Origin: an uncultured Clostridia bacterium
GTDB taxonomy: Bacteria > Bacillota > Clostridia > UBA1212 > SIG427
DNA: 48,589 nucleotides
Direction: 5' to 3'
Assembly (NCBI GenBank): GCA_945965275.1
Contig: CAMFNB010000007.1
Coordinates: 1 to 48,589, forward strand
A model generated the notes under the pieces. That model worked only from the letters and a program-made list of their open reading frames with translations, was not told the DNA's origin and ran no database searches. Made by a program: the position numbers and the translations under genes. Below, piece by piece: positions 27,746 through 38,444 of this stretch. The number at the start of each line of letters is the position of its first letter. The stretch's first letter is position 1.

Positions 27746-28966
27746 ATGGCTAACAAAGAAATCAAAAAAATCGTACTCGCTTATTCAGGCGGACTCGACA
27801 CATCAATTATTATTCCTTGGCTCAAGGAAAACTACAATAACCCTGAAATCATTGCGGTGGCAGGTAACGTAGGACAGGCTGACGAACTTGAGGGTCTTGA
27901 AGAAAAGGCTATAAAGACAGGTGCTTCAAAACTCATCGTAGCTGACCTTGTTGATGAGATGGTAGACGACATCATCATTCCGGCGCTTAAAATGGATGCA
28001 AAATACGAGACATACCTTTTAGGTACTGCATTTGCCCGTCCTGTTATCGGTAAAAAGCTTGCTGAAATTGCAAAGGCTGAAGGCGCAGACGCAATCTGTC
28101 ACGGCGCAACAGGTAAGGGTAATGACCAGGTTCGTTTCGAACTTGCAATCAAGCGTTTCGCCCCTGACATCAAGATTATCGCTCCATGGCGTGAATGGTC
28201 AATCAAGTCACGTGAAGAAGAAATCGACTACGCAGAGGCACACAACATTCCGCTTAAGATTTCACGTGAGACAAACTACTCAAAAGACAAGAACCTGTGG
28301 CATCTTTCACACGAAGGCCTCGATCTCGAAGATCCTTCAAACGAACCACAGTACGATAAACCGGGATTCCTTGAAATGGGCGTATCGCCTGTTATGGCTC
28401 CCGATGTTCCGACTTATGTAACAATCAGCTTTGAAGCAGGCGCTCCTGTTGCAATTGACGGCGAGAAGATGAAGGCTTCAAAGATTATCGAAAAGCTCAA
28501 CAAGCTTGGCGGTGAGAATGGTATCGGTATCATCGACATCGTAGAGAACCGTCTCGTAGGTATGAAGGACCGTGGCGTTTATGAAACTCCCGGCGGAACA
28601 ATACTTTATGCAGCACATGAGCAGCTTGAGATGATTACAATCGACAAAGACACACTTCACGAGAAGCAGAAGCTTGCAGTTGACTATGCAGATCTTATTT
28701 ACAACGGCAAGTGGTATTCACCTCTCCAGGAAGCTCTCACAGCTTTTGCAAATGAGTCAAACAAGTACGTAACAGGTGATGTTAAACTAAAGCTTTACAA
28801 AGGAAACATCATTCCTGCAGGAACAACATCTCCTTACTCACTTTACTCAGAAGATCTCGTAACATTCGATGAGAGTGATTACGACCAGAAGCAGGCTGAG
28901 GGATTCATCAATCTTTGGGGACTTCCGACAACTGTTCAGGCTCTTCGTGAACAGGGCAAGCTTTAA
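27746..28966 (+). CDS. argG: Argininosuccinate synthase
   Basis: [16 protein letters not shown]; start at MANKEIKK. Confidence 0.97.
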   Translation: MANKEIKKIVLAYSGGLDTSIIIPWLKENYNNPEIIAVAGNVGQADELEGLEEKAIKTGASKLIVADLVDEMVDDIIIPALKMDAKYETYLLGTAFARPVIGKKLAEIAKAEGADAICHGATGKGNDQVRFELAIKRFAPDIKIIAPWREWSIKSREEEIDYAEAHNIPLKISRETNYSKDKNLWHLSHEGLDLEDPSNEPQYDKPGFLEMGVSPVMAPDVPTYVTISFEAGAPVAIDGEKMKASKIIEKLNKLGGENGIGIIDIVENRLVGMKDRGVYETPGGTILYAAHEQLEMITIDKDTLHEKQKLAVDYADLIYNGKWYSPLQEALTAFANESNKYVTGDVKLKLYKGNIIPAGTTSPYSLYSEDLVTFDESDYDQKQAEGFINLWGLPTTVQALREQGKL

Positions 28967-28992
28967 TTGCTGATTCAGACGGAGATACTGTA

Positions 28993-30363
28993 ATGGCAAA
29001 AATGTGGGCCGGACGTACAGCCGGCGAAGTAAACAAAACAGCAGATGATTTCAACTCATCAATTTCAGTTGACTGCCGTATGTATGCACAGGACATTCAG
29101 GGCAGCATTGCTCATGCAACAATGCTCGGAATGCAGGGAATCATCGGACAGGATGATGCCGAAAAAATCATTGAGGGGCTGAAGGATATTTTACAGGGAA
29201 TAGACAGCGGAGCAATTGCAATTGATCCCGATGCCGAAGATATTCACATGTTTGTTGAGCAGGTCCTCACTGAAAAAATCGGTGATGTGGGTAAAAAGCT
29301 TCATACCGCAAGAAGTCGTAATGACCAGGTTGCGCTTGACACAAGACTTTACCTGATAACCGAAATTGATGATATTTCAGCAAAGCTCAAAGGGCTTCTG
29401 AAGGTTATCGCAAATGTGGCGGAAGAGAATAACGGCGTTATTATGCCGGGATATACGCATCTCCAGCACGCACAGCCAATTCTTTTCTCTCATCAGATTT
29501 TGGCGTATGCCATGATGTTCTCGCGTGATGTTGAAAGACTTGCAGACTGTAAAAAGCGTACAAGGGTTTCGCCGATAGGATCATGCGCACTTGCAGGAAC
29601 AACATACAACACAAATCGTGAATATGAGGCAGAGCTTCTCGGACTTCCTGAGATTGCACTTAACAGTATTGACGGAGTATCTGACAGAGATTTCTGCGTT
29701 GAATTTTTAAGTGCCGCTTCACTTATCATGATGCACCTGTCACGTTTTTCAGAGGAAATTATTCTCTGGTCTTCATCTGAGTTTTCATTTATTGAGCTCA
29801 GTGATGATTACACGACCGGTTCATCAATAATGCCTCAGAAAAAGAATCCTGACATGGCAGAGTTATGTCGTGGCAAGACAGGTCGTGTATACGGAGATCT
29901 TGTGGGACTTCTTACAACACTTAAAGGTCTTCCTCTTGCATACAACAAGGACATGCAGGAAGACAAAGAAGGTGTATTTGATGCAATCGACACTGTAAAA
30001 ATGTGTCTCGACGTATTTACTCCGATGCTTTCTAAGATGAAGGTGAAGAAGGATTCAATGTATGCCGCAGCCCAAAAGGGCTTTATGAATGCAACTGATC
30101 TTGCTGACTATCTTGTTAAAAAGGGAATGGCATTCCGTGATGCATACAAGCTTTCCGGTAAAATAGTTGCTCTTTGCATTGCAAAGGACTGCATTTTGGA
30201 AACACTGCCTCTTGAGGAATACAAGGCGGCATGTGAACTCTTTGACGAAGATGTTTATGAAGCCATCGCACTTGAGACATGCGTTGCAAAGCGTATCTCA
30301 GCCGGAGGCACTTCGAAGGAATCTGTGGAAAAACAGATTGAATACATTAAGAATTTAATTTAA
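28993..30363 (+). CDS. argH: Argininosuccinate lyase
   Basis: GSSIMPQKKNPDMAELCRGKTGR signature. Confidence 0.97.
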   Translation: MAKMWAGRTAGEVNKTADDFNSSISVDCRMYAQDIQGSIAHATMLGMQGIIGQDDAEKIIEGLKDILQGIDSGAIAIDPDAEDIHMFVEQVLTEKIGDVGKKLHTARSRNDQVALDTRLYLITEIDDISAKLKGLLKVIANVAEENNGVIMPGYTHLQHAQPILFSHQILAYAMMFSRDVERLADCKKRTRVSPIGSCALAGTTYNTNREYEAELLGLPEIALNSIDGVSDRDFCVEFLSAASLIMMHLSRFSEEIILWSSSEFSFIELSDDYTTGSSIMPQKKNPDMAELCRGKTGRVYGDLVGLLTTLKGLPLAYNKDMQEDKEGVFDAIDTVKMCLDVFTPMLSKMKVKKDSMYAAAQKGFMNATDLADYLVKKGMAFRDAYKLSGKIVALCIAKDCILETLPLEEYKAACELFDEDVYEAIALETCVAKRISAGGTSKESVEKQIEYIKNLI

Positions 30364-30404
30364 GTTTTTTTAGTAGCAAACCCGGATTTTGTTATTTATG
30401 CGAA

Positions 30405-30433
30405 GTAGGAGCAGCCTTCGGGCTGCTCTTACT
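30405..30433 (+). terminator. Terminator after argH
   Basis: AGTAGGAGCAGCC-TTCG-GGCTGCTCTTACT. Confidence 0.75.
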
Positions 30434-30458
30434 TTATTTCTGAGTGTAACACCTTAAA

Positions 30459-30583
30459 CACCATAAAGAATCCATAAAAAACACCATAAACTTATGGTGA
30501 AAAACAGAAAGTTCTTATGGTAACAGGTTTAAATTTGACAAAAAAATAAGTTAAAGGTATAATGTAACTGAAAATCAGTTACA
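30459..30583 (+). promoter_or_regulatory. hicAB promoter and operator region
   Basis: TTGACA 30535-30540, N17, TATAAT 30558-30563; IR TGTAACTGA-AAA-TCAGTTACA 30563-30583; five (A)CCATAA-type half-sites at 30459-30522. Confidence 0.65.
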
Positions 30584-30603
30584 AAACCGGAGACATAAAA
30601 TAG

Positions 30604-30864
30604 ATGAGCAAAGAAGAAAAACTCATAGAAAGGCTAAAAAGTCTGCCTTTGGATTTTACTTTTTCTGAAGCCCGTACAATTTTAACAAGGCTGGGATATG
30701 AAGAAAAACAAAAAGGAAAAACCTCAGGTTCGCGTTTGATGTTTATAAGGCAAAAAGACAACCATAAAATATTACTTCATAAGCCTCACCCCGGAGACAT
30801 AATGAAATTATATTCAGTAAAAGATTTATTAAATTCACTGAAAGGAAACGGAGACATAAAATGA
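30604..30864 (+). CDS. hicA: HicA-family toxin
   Basis: GSRLMFIRQKDNHKILLHKPHPGDIMK; 86 aa; overlaps the downstream antitoxin. Confidence 0.85.
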   Translation: MSKEEKLIERLKSLPLDFTFSEARTILTRLGYEEKQKGKTSGSRLMFIRQKDNHKILLHKPHPGDIMKLYSVKDLLNSLKGNGDIK

Positions 30865-31202
30865 AAAATGTTCTTGAATACAAGGGATATTATACTAAAG
30901 TCGAATACAGTGCAGAAGATAAAGTTCTTCACGGAAAAATAGAAGGCATAAATGATCTTGTTACTTTTGAATGCAAAAATGCAAAGGATGTTGAAAAAGA
31001 ATTTCATACAGCTGTTGATGATTATCTTATTTTTTGTGAAGAAAACAACACACCTCCGAATAAACCATACAGAGGTGTGTTTAATGTGAGAATTAATCCT
31101 GAACTTCATAAACTTGCTGCAATGGAAGCTGCAATGGAAGGCATTACACTTAACCAGTTTGTAGCTCAGGCAGTCGAGGAGAAGTGTGCACATAAGGCTT
31201 AA
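30861..31202 (+). CDS. hicB: HicB-family antitoxin with C-terminal RHH-like domain
   Basis: YHG/HGKI-type HicB fold; FNVRINPELHKLAAMEAAMEGITLNQFVAQAVEE. Confidence 0.87.
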   Translation: MKNVLEYKGYYTKVEYSAEDKVLHGKIEGINDLVTFECKNAKDVEKEFHTAVDDYLIFCEENNTPPNKPYRGVFNVRINPELHKLAAMEAAMEGITLNQFVAQAVEEKCAHKA

Positions 31203-31239
31203 TTTATTTTTCTGACAAATCGAAAAATGTCGAATAAAT

Positions 31240-32382
31240 CTATGCCTTTTCTTCTTTCTTTCCTTTGAACAATCCTTTTATTTTTTGCCTGGACTTATAT
31301 ATTTCAAGTTCAGCGCGGAGCTTTGCCCCGCTCGTAAGATAACCTATGAATACACTTTGAACTTTGTCCAGAATTTCTTTCTCTTCAACAGACAAATTAT
31401 TTCCCGTCTTTATAATCGCAGGAAGATTTTTCACTAGCATTTTCAGAACCTCGTCTGATCTTGTGCACTCACTTGCTTCTAATATCTTGAACAGTGCGAG
31501 TATGAAAACTTTTCTTTCTTCGACTGAAATTTCTCTCAAAAGTCCGTGCACTGCTTTGCTGAGAAGCACACTGGAGGTAGTGAGGTTTTCCGCTTCTTTA
31601 AAGTGAGGTCCGTCCAGCCTCCAGTTAAAATTATTGTGCTGTAAAATAGAAATGCTGTCGGCGTCAACAATCGTATAATTAAGGGCATATCCAAGAAGCA
31701 TTCCGACGACGGATGCCTCGGGAACAAAGGACTTTAATTTCTTTTCAGCCTGTTTCCAACCCTTTGACTGCAATGTGTCATCATCAAGTCCGGGTCCGTC
31801 GAAATTATATATTTCTTTAATGCGGGCTTTCTTTTTACAGTGCGAAGCGGCATACATAGCAAGGTTTCCGCCCTTACTGTGTCCGCAAAGATATACTGCA
31901 GTATATTTTTCAGGAAGCTTATTCAAATACTCAACCGCAAGGGACTGAGCCGGAACAGGACTTTCATATCCCAGGCGGAAGTTTTCTCTCCAACCTACAA
32001 TTGAAAGGTCTGTGCCGCGGTAGGCAACAATGGCTGTTGTGCCTATTGCAAATGTGGCGACAGCAAACTGAGTGTCTTCTTCAGGTTTGAAAACAGACTT
32101 GAAATCCGCAAGCTTCAAATTCGCATATCGCGGACAATTCGGAATCTCCTTCCAGAGTAAGCGAAGCTTCTTTTGCCACTCCCACGGACTGTCGGTTTTA
32201 TCTTCCGTGTAGAGAAGCGGATTTATTTTACCGAGAGTTTTTCCTTTGAAGCCCTTTTCAAGCTTTTCAAAAGGGCAGTATGCAATCTGTGCAAGAATCG
32301 CATAATCAATTTCGTTTGCGGGAACGGCTGTAAAACTTAAGTCACCGCGCCATTTCAGGTAGTCAAAAATACAGTCACTCAT
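31240..32382 (-). CDS. Mbeg1-like/DUF2974 lipase-type alpha/beta hydrolase
   Basis: VAYRGTD; CGHSKGGNLAMYAA; FDGPGLDD. Confidence 0.85.
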   Translation of the reverse strand: MSDCIFDYLKWRGDLSFTAVPANEIDYAILAQIAYCPFEKLEKGFKGKTLGKINPLLYTEDKTDSPWEWQKKLRLLWKEIPNCPRYANLKLADFKSVFKPEEDTQFAVATFAIGTTAIVAYRGTDLSIVGWRENFRLGYESPVPAQSLAVEYLNKLPEKYTAVYLCGHSKGGNLAMYAASHCKKKARIKEIYNFDGPGLDDDTLQSKGWKQAEKKLKSFVPEASVVGMLLGYALNYTIVDADSISILQHNNFNWRLDGPHFKEAENLTTSSVLLSKAVHGLLREISVEERKVFILALFKILEASECTRSDEVLKMLVKNLPAIIKTGNNLSVEEKEILDKVQSVFIGYLTSGAKLRAELEIYKSRQKIKGLFKGKKEEKA

Positions 32383-32391
32383 AATTCAAAA

Positions 32392-34017
32392 TTAAAGGTA
32401 TTTAATGAGGCCTTTGAATCCTTCCTTATCATAGATTTCTTTAAATGATTTTACTTCCGTACTGATTATATCGTCAATTGCTTTCATGCCAAGCAACTCC
32501 ACGGGAGCCTTGTCATCTGTCATTATTCTGTCACCGGGTACATAAGTTATAAGTCTTTCTGCCACGTATCCGCTGAAAGGAAGAAGTTCACCATCCTCCG
32601 TCATTGCATTCAGTATCATGCGTTCTTTAATATCAGGATTACAGGATGCAAAAACCTCACGATTTGTTGTGTTCTGTACATCAATCATATACACAGTCGG
32701 AAAAACAGCGGCAATTGTATCGGCAAGATAATCATTGATGTTATTCTCACCGCTTGCTTTCATGTTCATATTTACAAGCATAACACCGTCTTCCTTCAAA
32801 TGATTTTTTACGAGGGTAAAAAATTCAACGGAGGACATATGGAACGGAATGGTAATGTCCTGGTATGCGTCCACCATAATGAGATCATATTTTTTATCAA
32901 TTGAGTTTAGATAGGCGCGTCCGTCGTAGGTAGTAACCTTAACATCATCTGACATGTCGAAATATTTGCGTGCAAGATTCGTAATCTTTTCATCAATTTC
33001 AACGCCTTCGATATTTGTACCGGTAAAATATCTTTGAATCTGTGTGGCAAATGTTCCTGCGCCATTGCCCAAAATCAAAATATCAAAGTTGTCGGTTTCC
33101 TTTATGCCTGCCATAAGACAGGAGGGGAGGGCGTAATCGTAGAACAGTCCGGTAATGCCCTTTTCTTTCATATATACTGATTGTACGCCGAAAAGAACAT
33201 TGGTTGAAAGAATTGTTTTGTTGCCCTGTTCATATACCTGAAGATAGTTATATACCGATTCATCCTCGTATATCAGATCGCTCTGCCAAAACGCAAAGCT
33301 GCTGTTTGAACCGAAGGCACAACAGAGAATGAATATAACAATTGAAACAGGAAGTTTCTTTATTTTTTTAATGCTGATTTTTGAAGTAATGAAGTATACG
33401 GCACAAAGTGCAAGAAGTATTCCTGCGAAAATAAGGAATGTGATATTTGTTCCGACAGCAGGGATGCTTATAAACGTAGGGACAAAGGTTCCTATGATAC
33501 TTCCGATTGTGTTTGAGGCATTCAGCTTTCCGACAATGCTTGCACTGTCATCGAGACTATCAATTGTATATTTTACAAGAGACGGTGTGACCGTTCCCAA
33601 AAGGAACAGCGGAAACACAAATAAAACCATACAGGCTGCGAAGCCCGCTATTACAAGGAAGTTGCTGTTTACCGCAAATACAAGAAGTGCAGAGATTCCG
33701 ATGATGATGTATTTTCCGACAACGGGAATCAGACCAATCCATATTCCTGCGATGATGATACGTCCGTAGAGCTTGTCCGGATTCGGATTTCTGTCTGCCT
33801 TTTTACCGCCATAAAGATTGCCCAGTGCCATGGCAATCATAATCGTACCGATGATGATTGTCCACACAATTTGGGAGGAACTGAAATACGGAGCAAGAAG
33901 TCTGCTGGCACCGAGTTCAACGGCCATAACAGACATACCTGCAAAAAACTCCGTCAAATAAAGAAAAACCTTGTTCTTTAAAATTCGACGCGGATAAGTG
34001 CTTCCTTTTTCATCCAT
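32392..34017 (-). CDS. Fused MFS-like membrane / spermidine synthase-like methyltransferase domain protein
   Basis: N-terminal TM region; ILGNGAGTFATQIQRYF...GVEIDEKI...MVDAYQ. Confidence 0.87.
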   Translation of the reverse strand: MDEKGSTYPRRILKNKVFLYLTEFFAGMSVMAVELGASRLLAPYFSSSQIVWTIIIGTIMIAMALGNLYGGKKADRNPNPDKLYGRIIIAGIWIGLIPVVGKYIIIGISALLVFAVNSNFLVIAGFAACMVLFVFPLFLLGTVTPSLVKYTIDSLDDSASIVGKLNASNTIGSIIGTFVPTFISIPAVGTNITFLIFAGILLALCAVYFITSKISIKKIKKLPVSIVIFILCCAFGSNSSFAFWQSDLIYEDESVYNYLQVYEQGNKTILSTNVLFGVQSVYMKEKGITGLFYDYALPSCLMAGIKETDNFDILILGNGAGTFATQIQRYFTGTNIEGVEIDEKITNLARKYFDMSDDVKVTTYDGRAYLNSIDKKYDLIMVDAYQDITIPFHMSSVEFFTLVKNHLKEDGVMLVNMNMKASGENNINDYLADTIAAVFPTVYMIDVQNTTNREVFASCNPDIKERMILNAMTEDGELLPFSGYVAERLITYVPGDRIMTDDKAPVELLGMKAIDDIISTEVKSFKEIYDKEGFKGLIKYL

Positions 34018-34077
34018 AAACTACCTCCGGATATATAAGCATATGAATTAAAAATATTCTGTTTTGATAATTTAAGA

Positions 34078-35184
34078 TTATAGCAGAGATGCTTTGAATT
34101 GCTTGTCCCTGTAAAGCTCCTTGTCGGCATTTGCAATACACTGACTGAGAGTCAGTTCTTTTTTGTCGAATTCTGTCGCACCACAGCTGATGGAGAGCTT
34201 TACGTTGTCTCCTATGTTGGTTTCAAGTACAGCCCTCTTGATTGTGCCGACAAAGGCAGAAACTTCAGTATAATTATTTGTCTTAAGAACAATTATAAAC
34301 TCATCTCCGCCGTATCTTGCAAGAAATGCGGCCTTGTTTGCACACGCAGCTTTAAGGACCTTCGCAACCCTTATGAGAGCATTGTCACCTGCTATGTGTC
34401 CGAAGGCATCGTTGATTATTTTAAAGTTGTCGATATCAATCAAAATAAGAGAAGCAGGTTCGTTATCATCAAGAGCTTTGGCGTACTTTTCCAATTCTCT
34501 TCTGTTGTTTGTTCCGGTAAGACTGTCTGTGGAAATCATTTCGCTCTGCAGAGCCATAAACATTACCATAAGCAGGATGCATACACAGGGCGGAATCAAA
34601 GGAACACCGGTAATAAATATTTCACCGACTCCTGCAAGAATAGGTACGATTCCGAGAATATACAACCTTGCCATGGTTCTTGATGCACGTTCATCGCCCT
34701 TAATTGCTTTGAATAAAAACAAAGCGGTGGGAACGAACAAGTAAAAGGCGGATATTACAGGCTGAATGAAGTAAAGAACACTTCTGTGATATTCGTCAAA
34801 TTCGTCAATATAGAAGAACCATTTTGTAAGCGGACTCAGTAATATTACCGCAACAGCAACAAGGCCCGGTATGAGAAACAGTATTTTCTTGCTCATATTA
34901 TGATGTATTCTGAGCTTTGCCAGGATATATCTGAACCAGAAAAACGGTACTGCAATTGCGGTTATGTAATACATTATGTCAACTGTATAATGCAAAGGAA
35001 TTGAAATTCCGGAGCCTTCGAGAAAGTAGTCAAGCCAGTCGAGAATCGTGAATCCGGCAACTCCGAAGTATACAATAAGAAGCCTGCGGTTTGCTGTGGT
35101 TTTACTGAGACCGAGCAGCTTAAACGACAGGATTGTAATAATAAACAAACATATTAGGTTTATTTCTAAATACATTAATCGCAT
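34078..35184 (-). CDS. Membrane GGDEF diguanylate cyclase
   Basis: RYGGDEFIIVL; multiple TM N-terminus. Confidence 0.92.
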   Translation of the reverse strand: MRLMYLEINLICLFIITILSFKLLGLSKTTANRRLLIVYFGVAGFTILDWLDYFLEGSGISIPLHYTVDIMYYITAIAVPFFWFRYILAKLRIHHNMSKKILFLIPGLVAVAVILLSPLTKWFFYIDEFDEYHRSVLYFIQPVISAFYLFVPTALFLFKAIKGDERASRTMARLYILGIVPILAGVGEIFITGVPLIPPCVCILLMVMFMALQSEMISTDSLTGTNNRRELEKYAKALDDNEPASLILIDIDNFKIINDAFGHIAGDNALIRVAKVLKAACANKAAFLARYGGDEFIIVLKTNNYTEVSAFVGTIKRAVLETNIGDNVKLSISCGATEFDKKELTLSQCIANADKELYRDKQFKASLL

Positions 35185-35240
35185 ACGTTTCTATTCTATA
35201 TTAAATATTGTTAATTATCAACAATTTATGACAAATTGAT

Positions 35241-36254
35241 TCAGCAAAGTTCATGCCTTAAAGAGAAGGTGTTGCCTTTTGCGAAAACTTTTGCATATGC
35301 ACCTGATATGAGAGGCATCATAGGAGGAAGATGTCCGATGTCGAGATCAAGCAAAACAGGAACCCCGAATTCTTCGAGAGATTCTGCAAAGCCCAGGTCC
35401 GCGTTTGTATATGTTCCCGCGCGTCCGACTAAGAAACCTTTTGCACTGTCGAACCAACCGGCGTTTTTGAGTTGCCAAAGAGCACGGCGTGCCGCAAAAG
35501 GATTCAGTTCACAGCTTTCAAGGAACCAGACAATTCCGTCATCTGCATATTTTTCATTGAATGCTTTTACGTTATCAAACTTTGTTCCGCATAAACAAAC
35601 AAGCACGTCGAGGCAGCCACCGATGAGGCGTCCTTCGAATTGCGTTCCGTTTTCTGAAGTATACGGACCGTATTTGATATTAAACGGTTCTGTCACATTA
35701 TATGAAACGAAGGGGTTTTCAGGTGTTTTAAGAGATTCCTTTTCCCATTTGTCATAATTCGTTACGGTCAGTTTTTTTCCTGACAGAATCTCAAGAGCAT
35801 CATCAACTGCAGGGTGAAGCACTTCCTGTCCGAAGGCAGGAGCACAGGGACCGTAAATCGCTGCCGTGTCGCAGAGAGTGGGAAGCACAAATGTAAGATT
35901 TGTGTTGTCGGAATAACCCATATACCACTTTGGTTTTGCTTTTGATATTTTATCGAAATCAACGAATGTGAGATCTTCGCACATTGTCTCACCGCCGCCG
36001 CAGGAAATAATTGCGGAGAGGCTTTCGTCGGTAAAAAATTCATTTATTTCGGCGGCACAGGCTTCAGGTGTATTGCTTTTACCGAAACCGTTATCCGAAA
36101 AACAATTCGGACCCTGTACACATTTATATGATTTTTTGGTAAAATAATCTAATGATGAATTGAAACATGATTTGTACGGCTCATTGTTACAGCCGAAGGA
36201 CGGTGCAATGAAACCGATTGAGTCATTTGGTTTTAGAAATTCAGGATATCTCAT
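35241..36254 (-). CDS. S66 LD-carboxypeptidase / MccF-like peptidase
   Basis: DSIGFIAPSFG; MGYSDNTNLTFVL; LIGGCLDVL. Confidence 0.87.
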   Translation of the reverse strand: MRYPEFLKPNDSIGFIAPSFGCNNEPYKSCFNSSLDYFTKKSYKCVQGPNCFSDNGFGKSNTPEACAAEINEFFTDESLSAIISCGGGETMCEDLTFVDFDKISKAKPKWYMGYSDNTNLTFVLPTLCDTAAIYGPCAPAFGQEVLHPAVDDALEILSGKKLTVTNYDKWEKESLKTPENPFVSYNVTEPFNIKYGPYTSENGTQFEGRLIGGCLDVLVCLCGTKFDNVKAFNEKYADDGIVWFLESCELNPFAARRALWQLKNAGWFDSAKGFLVGRAGTYTNADLGFAESLEEFGVPVLLDLDIGHLPPMMPLISGAYAKVFAKGNTFSLRHELC

Positions 36255-36310
36255 AATGTTTTCAGTATAAAACAAATTGAGAAAGAATTAAAGCAAAAAA
36301 GGTTAAACAA

Positions 36311-37648
36311 ATGAGTATGGCGAAAAAAAGCAAACCCAAACTCTCTACGTTTCAGATTATCATATTCAGTTTTGCGGCATTGATTCTTGCGGGTACAATG
36401 CTGCTTATGCTTCCGTTTGCGTCAAAGAGCGGAGAAGTGACCCCGTTTAGTGACGCACTTTTTACAGCAACATCGGCAGTCTGTGTAACCGGGCTTGTAG
36501 TTCAGGATACGGCCACATACTGGTCAATCTTCGGACAGGGAACAATACTTTTCCTTCTCCAAATCGGAGGACTGGGAATTATCACAATCGTGACTACGTT
36601 CTCTCTTTTGTCAGGAAGAAAGATTTCATTACTTGAGAGAAGCACTATTCAGGATGCACTTTCAACCCCTCAGGTCGGCGGTGTTGTAAAACTGATCAGA
36701 TTTGTGATTATTTCAGTCGGTATTTTTGAAGTTGCAGGCGCACTTGCAATGTTGCCGTCATTCTGCAGACACTTCGGTCTTAAGGGAATATGGATGTCAT
36801 TTTTCCATTCTGTATCGGCATTCTGCAATGCCGGCTTTGACATAATGGGTGAGTGCACCGGAAAGTATTCTTCCCTTACGTTTTTTCATGATGACATTCT
36901 TGTTGTAACAGTTGTATGTCTGCTCATCATCATCGGCGGTATCGGCTTCCTCACATGGGACGATTTTGCAGCTCACAAATTCCGTTTCAAAAAATACAGA
37001 ATGCAGAGCAAAATCGTGCTTGTCACAAGTGCGGCTCTTATCGCAGTTCCGTTTATCATTTTGTTTTTCACAGAATACCAGAACCTTCCGATGAAGGACA
37101 GAATATGCAGCGCACTGTTCCAGACAGTAACAACGAGAACAGCAGGAATGAACACACAGGACCTTACAACAATGACTCCTGCATCAACAGGACTTATGAT
37201 AGGACTTATGCTTACGGGTGGTTCACCGGGGTCAACAGCCGGCGGTATGAAGACGACAACAATTGCCATTCTTCTGATTAATGCGGTTTGCGTATTCAGA
37301 AGAAAGAAGAGCGTTGAAGCATTCGGAAGAAGAATTGAGGACGGCGTTGTAAGACTTGCTGCAACAATTATAACCTTGTATGTTACATTGGCAGGCGTTG
37401 GTGCTATAATTATCAGTATTATCGAGGGACTCCCGATTTCCGTATGTCTGTTTGAAACGGCATCGGCAGTGGGTACGGTGGGACTTTCCCTCGGAATTAC
37501 ACCTGCTCTCAGCATAGTGCCGAGAATAATACTCATCGCACTTATGTTCTTCGGCAGAGTGGGCGGATTGACATTGATTTATGCGGCAGTTTCAACCAGG
37601 GGCGCGGATATGAGTCATTACCCTGTAGAAAAAATAACTGTCGGCTGA
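36311..37648 (+). CDS. TrkH/KtrB-family potassium uptake membrane subunit
   Basis: TATSAVCVTGL; TARTAG/TRTAGMNT; GGSPGSTAGGMKTTT. Confidence 0.95.
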   Translation: MSMAKKSKPKLSTFQIIIFSFAALILAGTMLLMLPFASKSGEVTPFSDALFTATSAVCVTGLVVQDTATYWSIFGQGTILFLLQIGGLGIITIVTTFSLLSGRKISLLERSTIQDALSTPQVGGVVKLIRFVIISVGIFEVAGALAMLPSFCRHFGLKGIWMSFFHSVSAFCNAGFDIMGECTGKYSSLTFFHDDILVVTVVCLLIIIGGIGFLTWDDFAAHKFRFKKYRMQSKIVLVTSAALIAVPFIILFFTEYQNLPMKDRICSALFQTVTTRTAGMNTQDLTTMTPASTGLMIGLMLTGGSPGSTAGGMKTTTIAILLINAVCVFRRKKSVEAFGRRIEDGVVRLAATIITLYVTLAGVGAIIISIIEGLPISVCLFETASAVGTVGLSLGITPALSIVPRIILIALMFFGRVGGLTLIYAAVSTRGADMSHYPVEKITVG

Positions 37649-37658
37649 AGGAGAAAAT

Positions 37659-38306
37659 ATGAAACAGGTATTATTAATCGGTCTCGGATATTTCGGCAGG
37701 ATGGTTGCAAAACAGCTTGATGTGCTCGGACATGAGGTAATGGTGGTTGACCGCCATGAGGATCGTGTAAATGAAATTCTGCCTTATGTAACAAGCGCAC
37801 AAATCGGCGATTCAACCAGCGAGGCATTTTTGAAATCTCTCGGAGTAAACAACTTTGATGTGTGTATCGTTGCAATCGGAGAAAACTTCCAGAGTTCACT
37901 TGAGACCACATCACTTTTAAAGGAACTCGGAGCTAAGATGGTTGTTGCAAGAGCTCACAGTGAACCGCAGGAAAAATTCCTTCTTCGCAACGGTGCGGAT
38001 GAGGTTGTAAACCCTGAAAAGCAGAATGCCGTCTGGACTGCAAGAAGATTTACGACAGACCATATTTTAGACTACATAAAGCTCGACAACGAGCATGCGA
38101 TTTTCGAAGTCAGTATTCCGAAGAACTGGCTCGGAAAAACACTTAAGGAAGTTGATGTTCGTAAGAATCACGAAATTAACATTCTTGCGTTTAAGAAGAA
38201 CGGTAAAATGATTCTCACCTTCTCGCCTGATGACATATTCGAAAACGGCAGCACACTTCTTGTCCTCGGTTCTCACAAGGCAATTCAGAAAACCTTCAGA
38301 GAGTGA
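37659..38306 (+). CDS. TrkA/KtrA-family potassium channel NAD-binding subunit
   Basis: RCK-N LLIGLGYFGRMVAKQLDVLGHEVMVVD. Confidence 0.94.
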   Translation: MKQVLLIGLGYFGRMVAKQLDVLGHEVMVVDRHEDRVNEILPYVTSAQIGDSTSEAFLKSLGVNNFDVCIVAIGENFQSSLETTSLLKELGAKMVVARAHSEPQEKFLLRNGADEVVNPEKQNAVWTARRFTTDHILDYIKLDNEHAIFEVSIPKNWLGKTLKEVDVRKNHEINILAFKKNGKMILTFSPDDIFENGSTLLVLGSHKAIQKTFRE

Positions 38307-38319
38307 AAAAAAGACAGAC

Positions 38320-38349
38320 AGGCGTGGCTTTGAGTCACGCCTTTTTTTA
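38320..38349 (+). terminator. Terminator after ktrA-like gene
   Basis: AGGCGTG-N9-CACGCCTTTTTTT. Confidence 0.85.
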
Positions 38350-38444
38350 TCTTTTTCAGAATACCTGTAAAAACGAGGGAAACAACAGGTTGCTTTTTTA
38401 AATGCACGTCAGGTGATATGATATCTGCATCGGAGGTGAACGAG

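Noticed and set aside
34099-34683. 194-aa + strand ORF
   Set aside because: Antisense to the GGDEF gene
35200-35225. TTGTTAATTATCAACAA inverted repeat between the GGDEF and S66 peptidase genes
   Set aside because: Short, AT-rich and unsupported by position relative to a promoter
36973-37536. 187-aa minus-strand ORF
   Set aside because: Antisense to TrkH; composition reflects the complementary strand of a membrane protein gene
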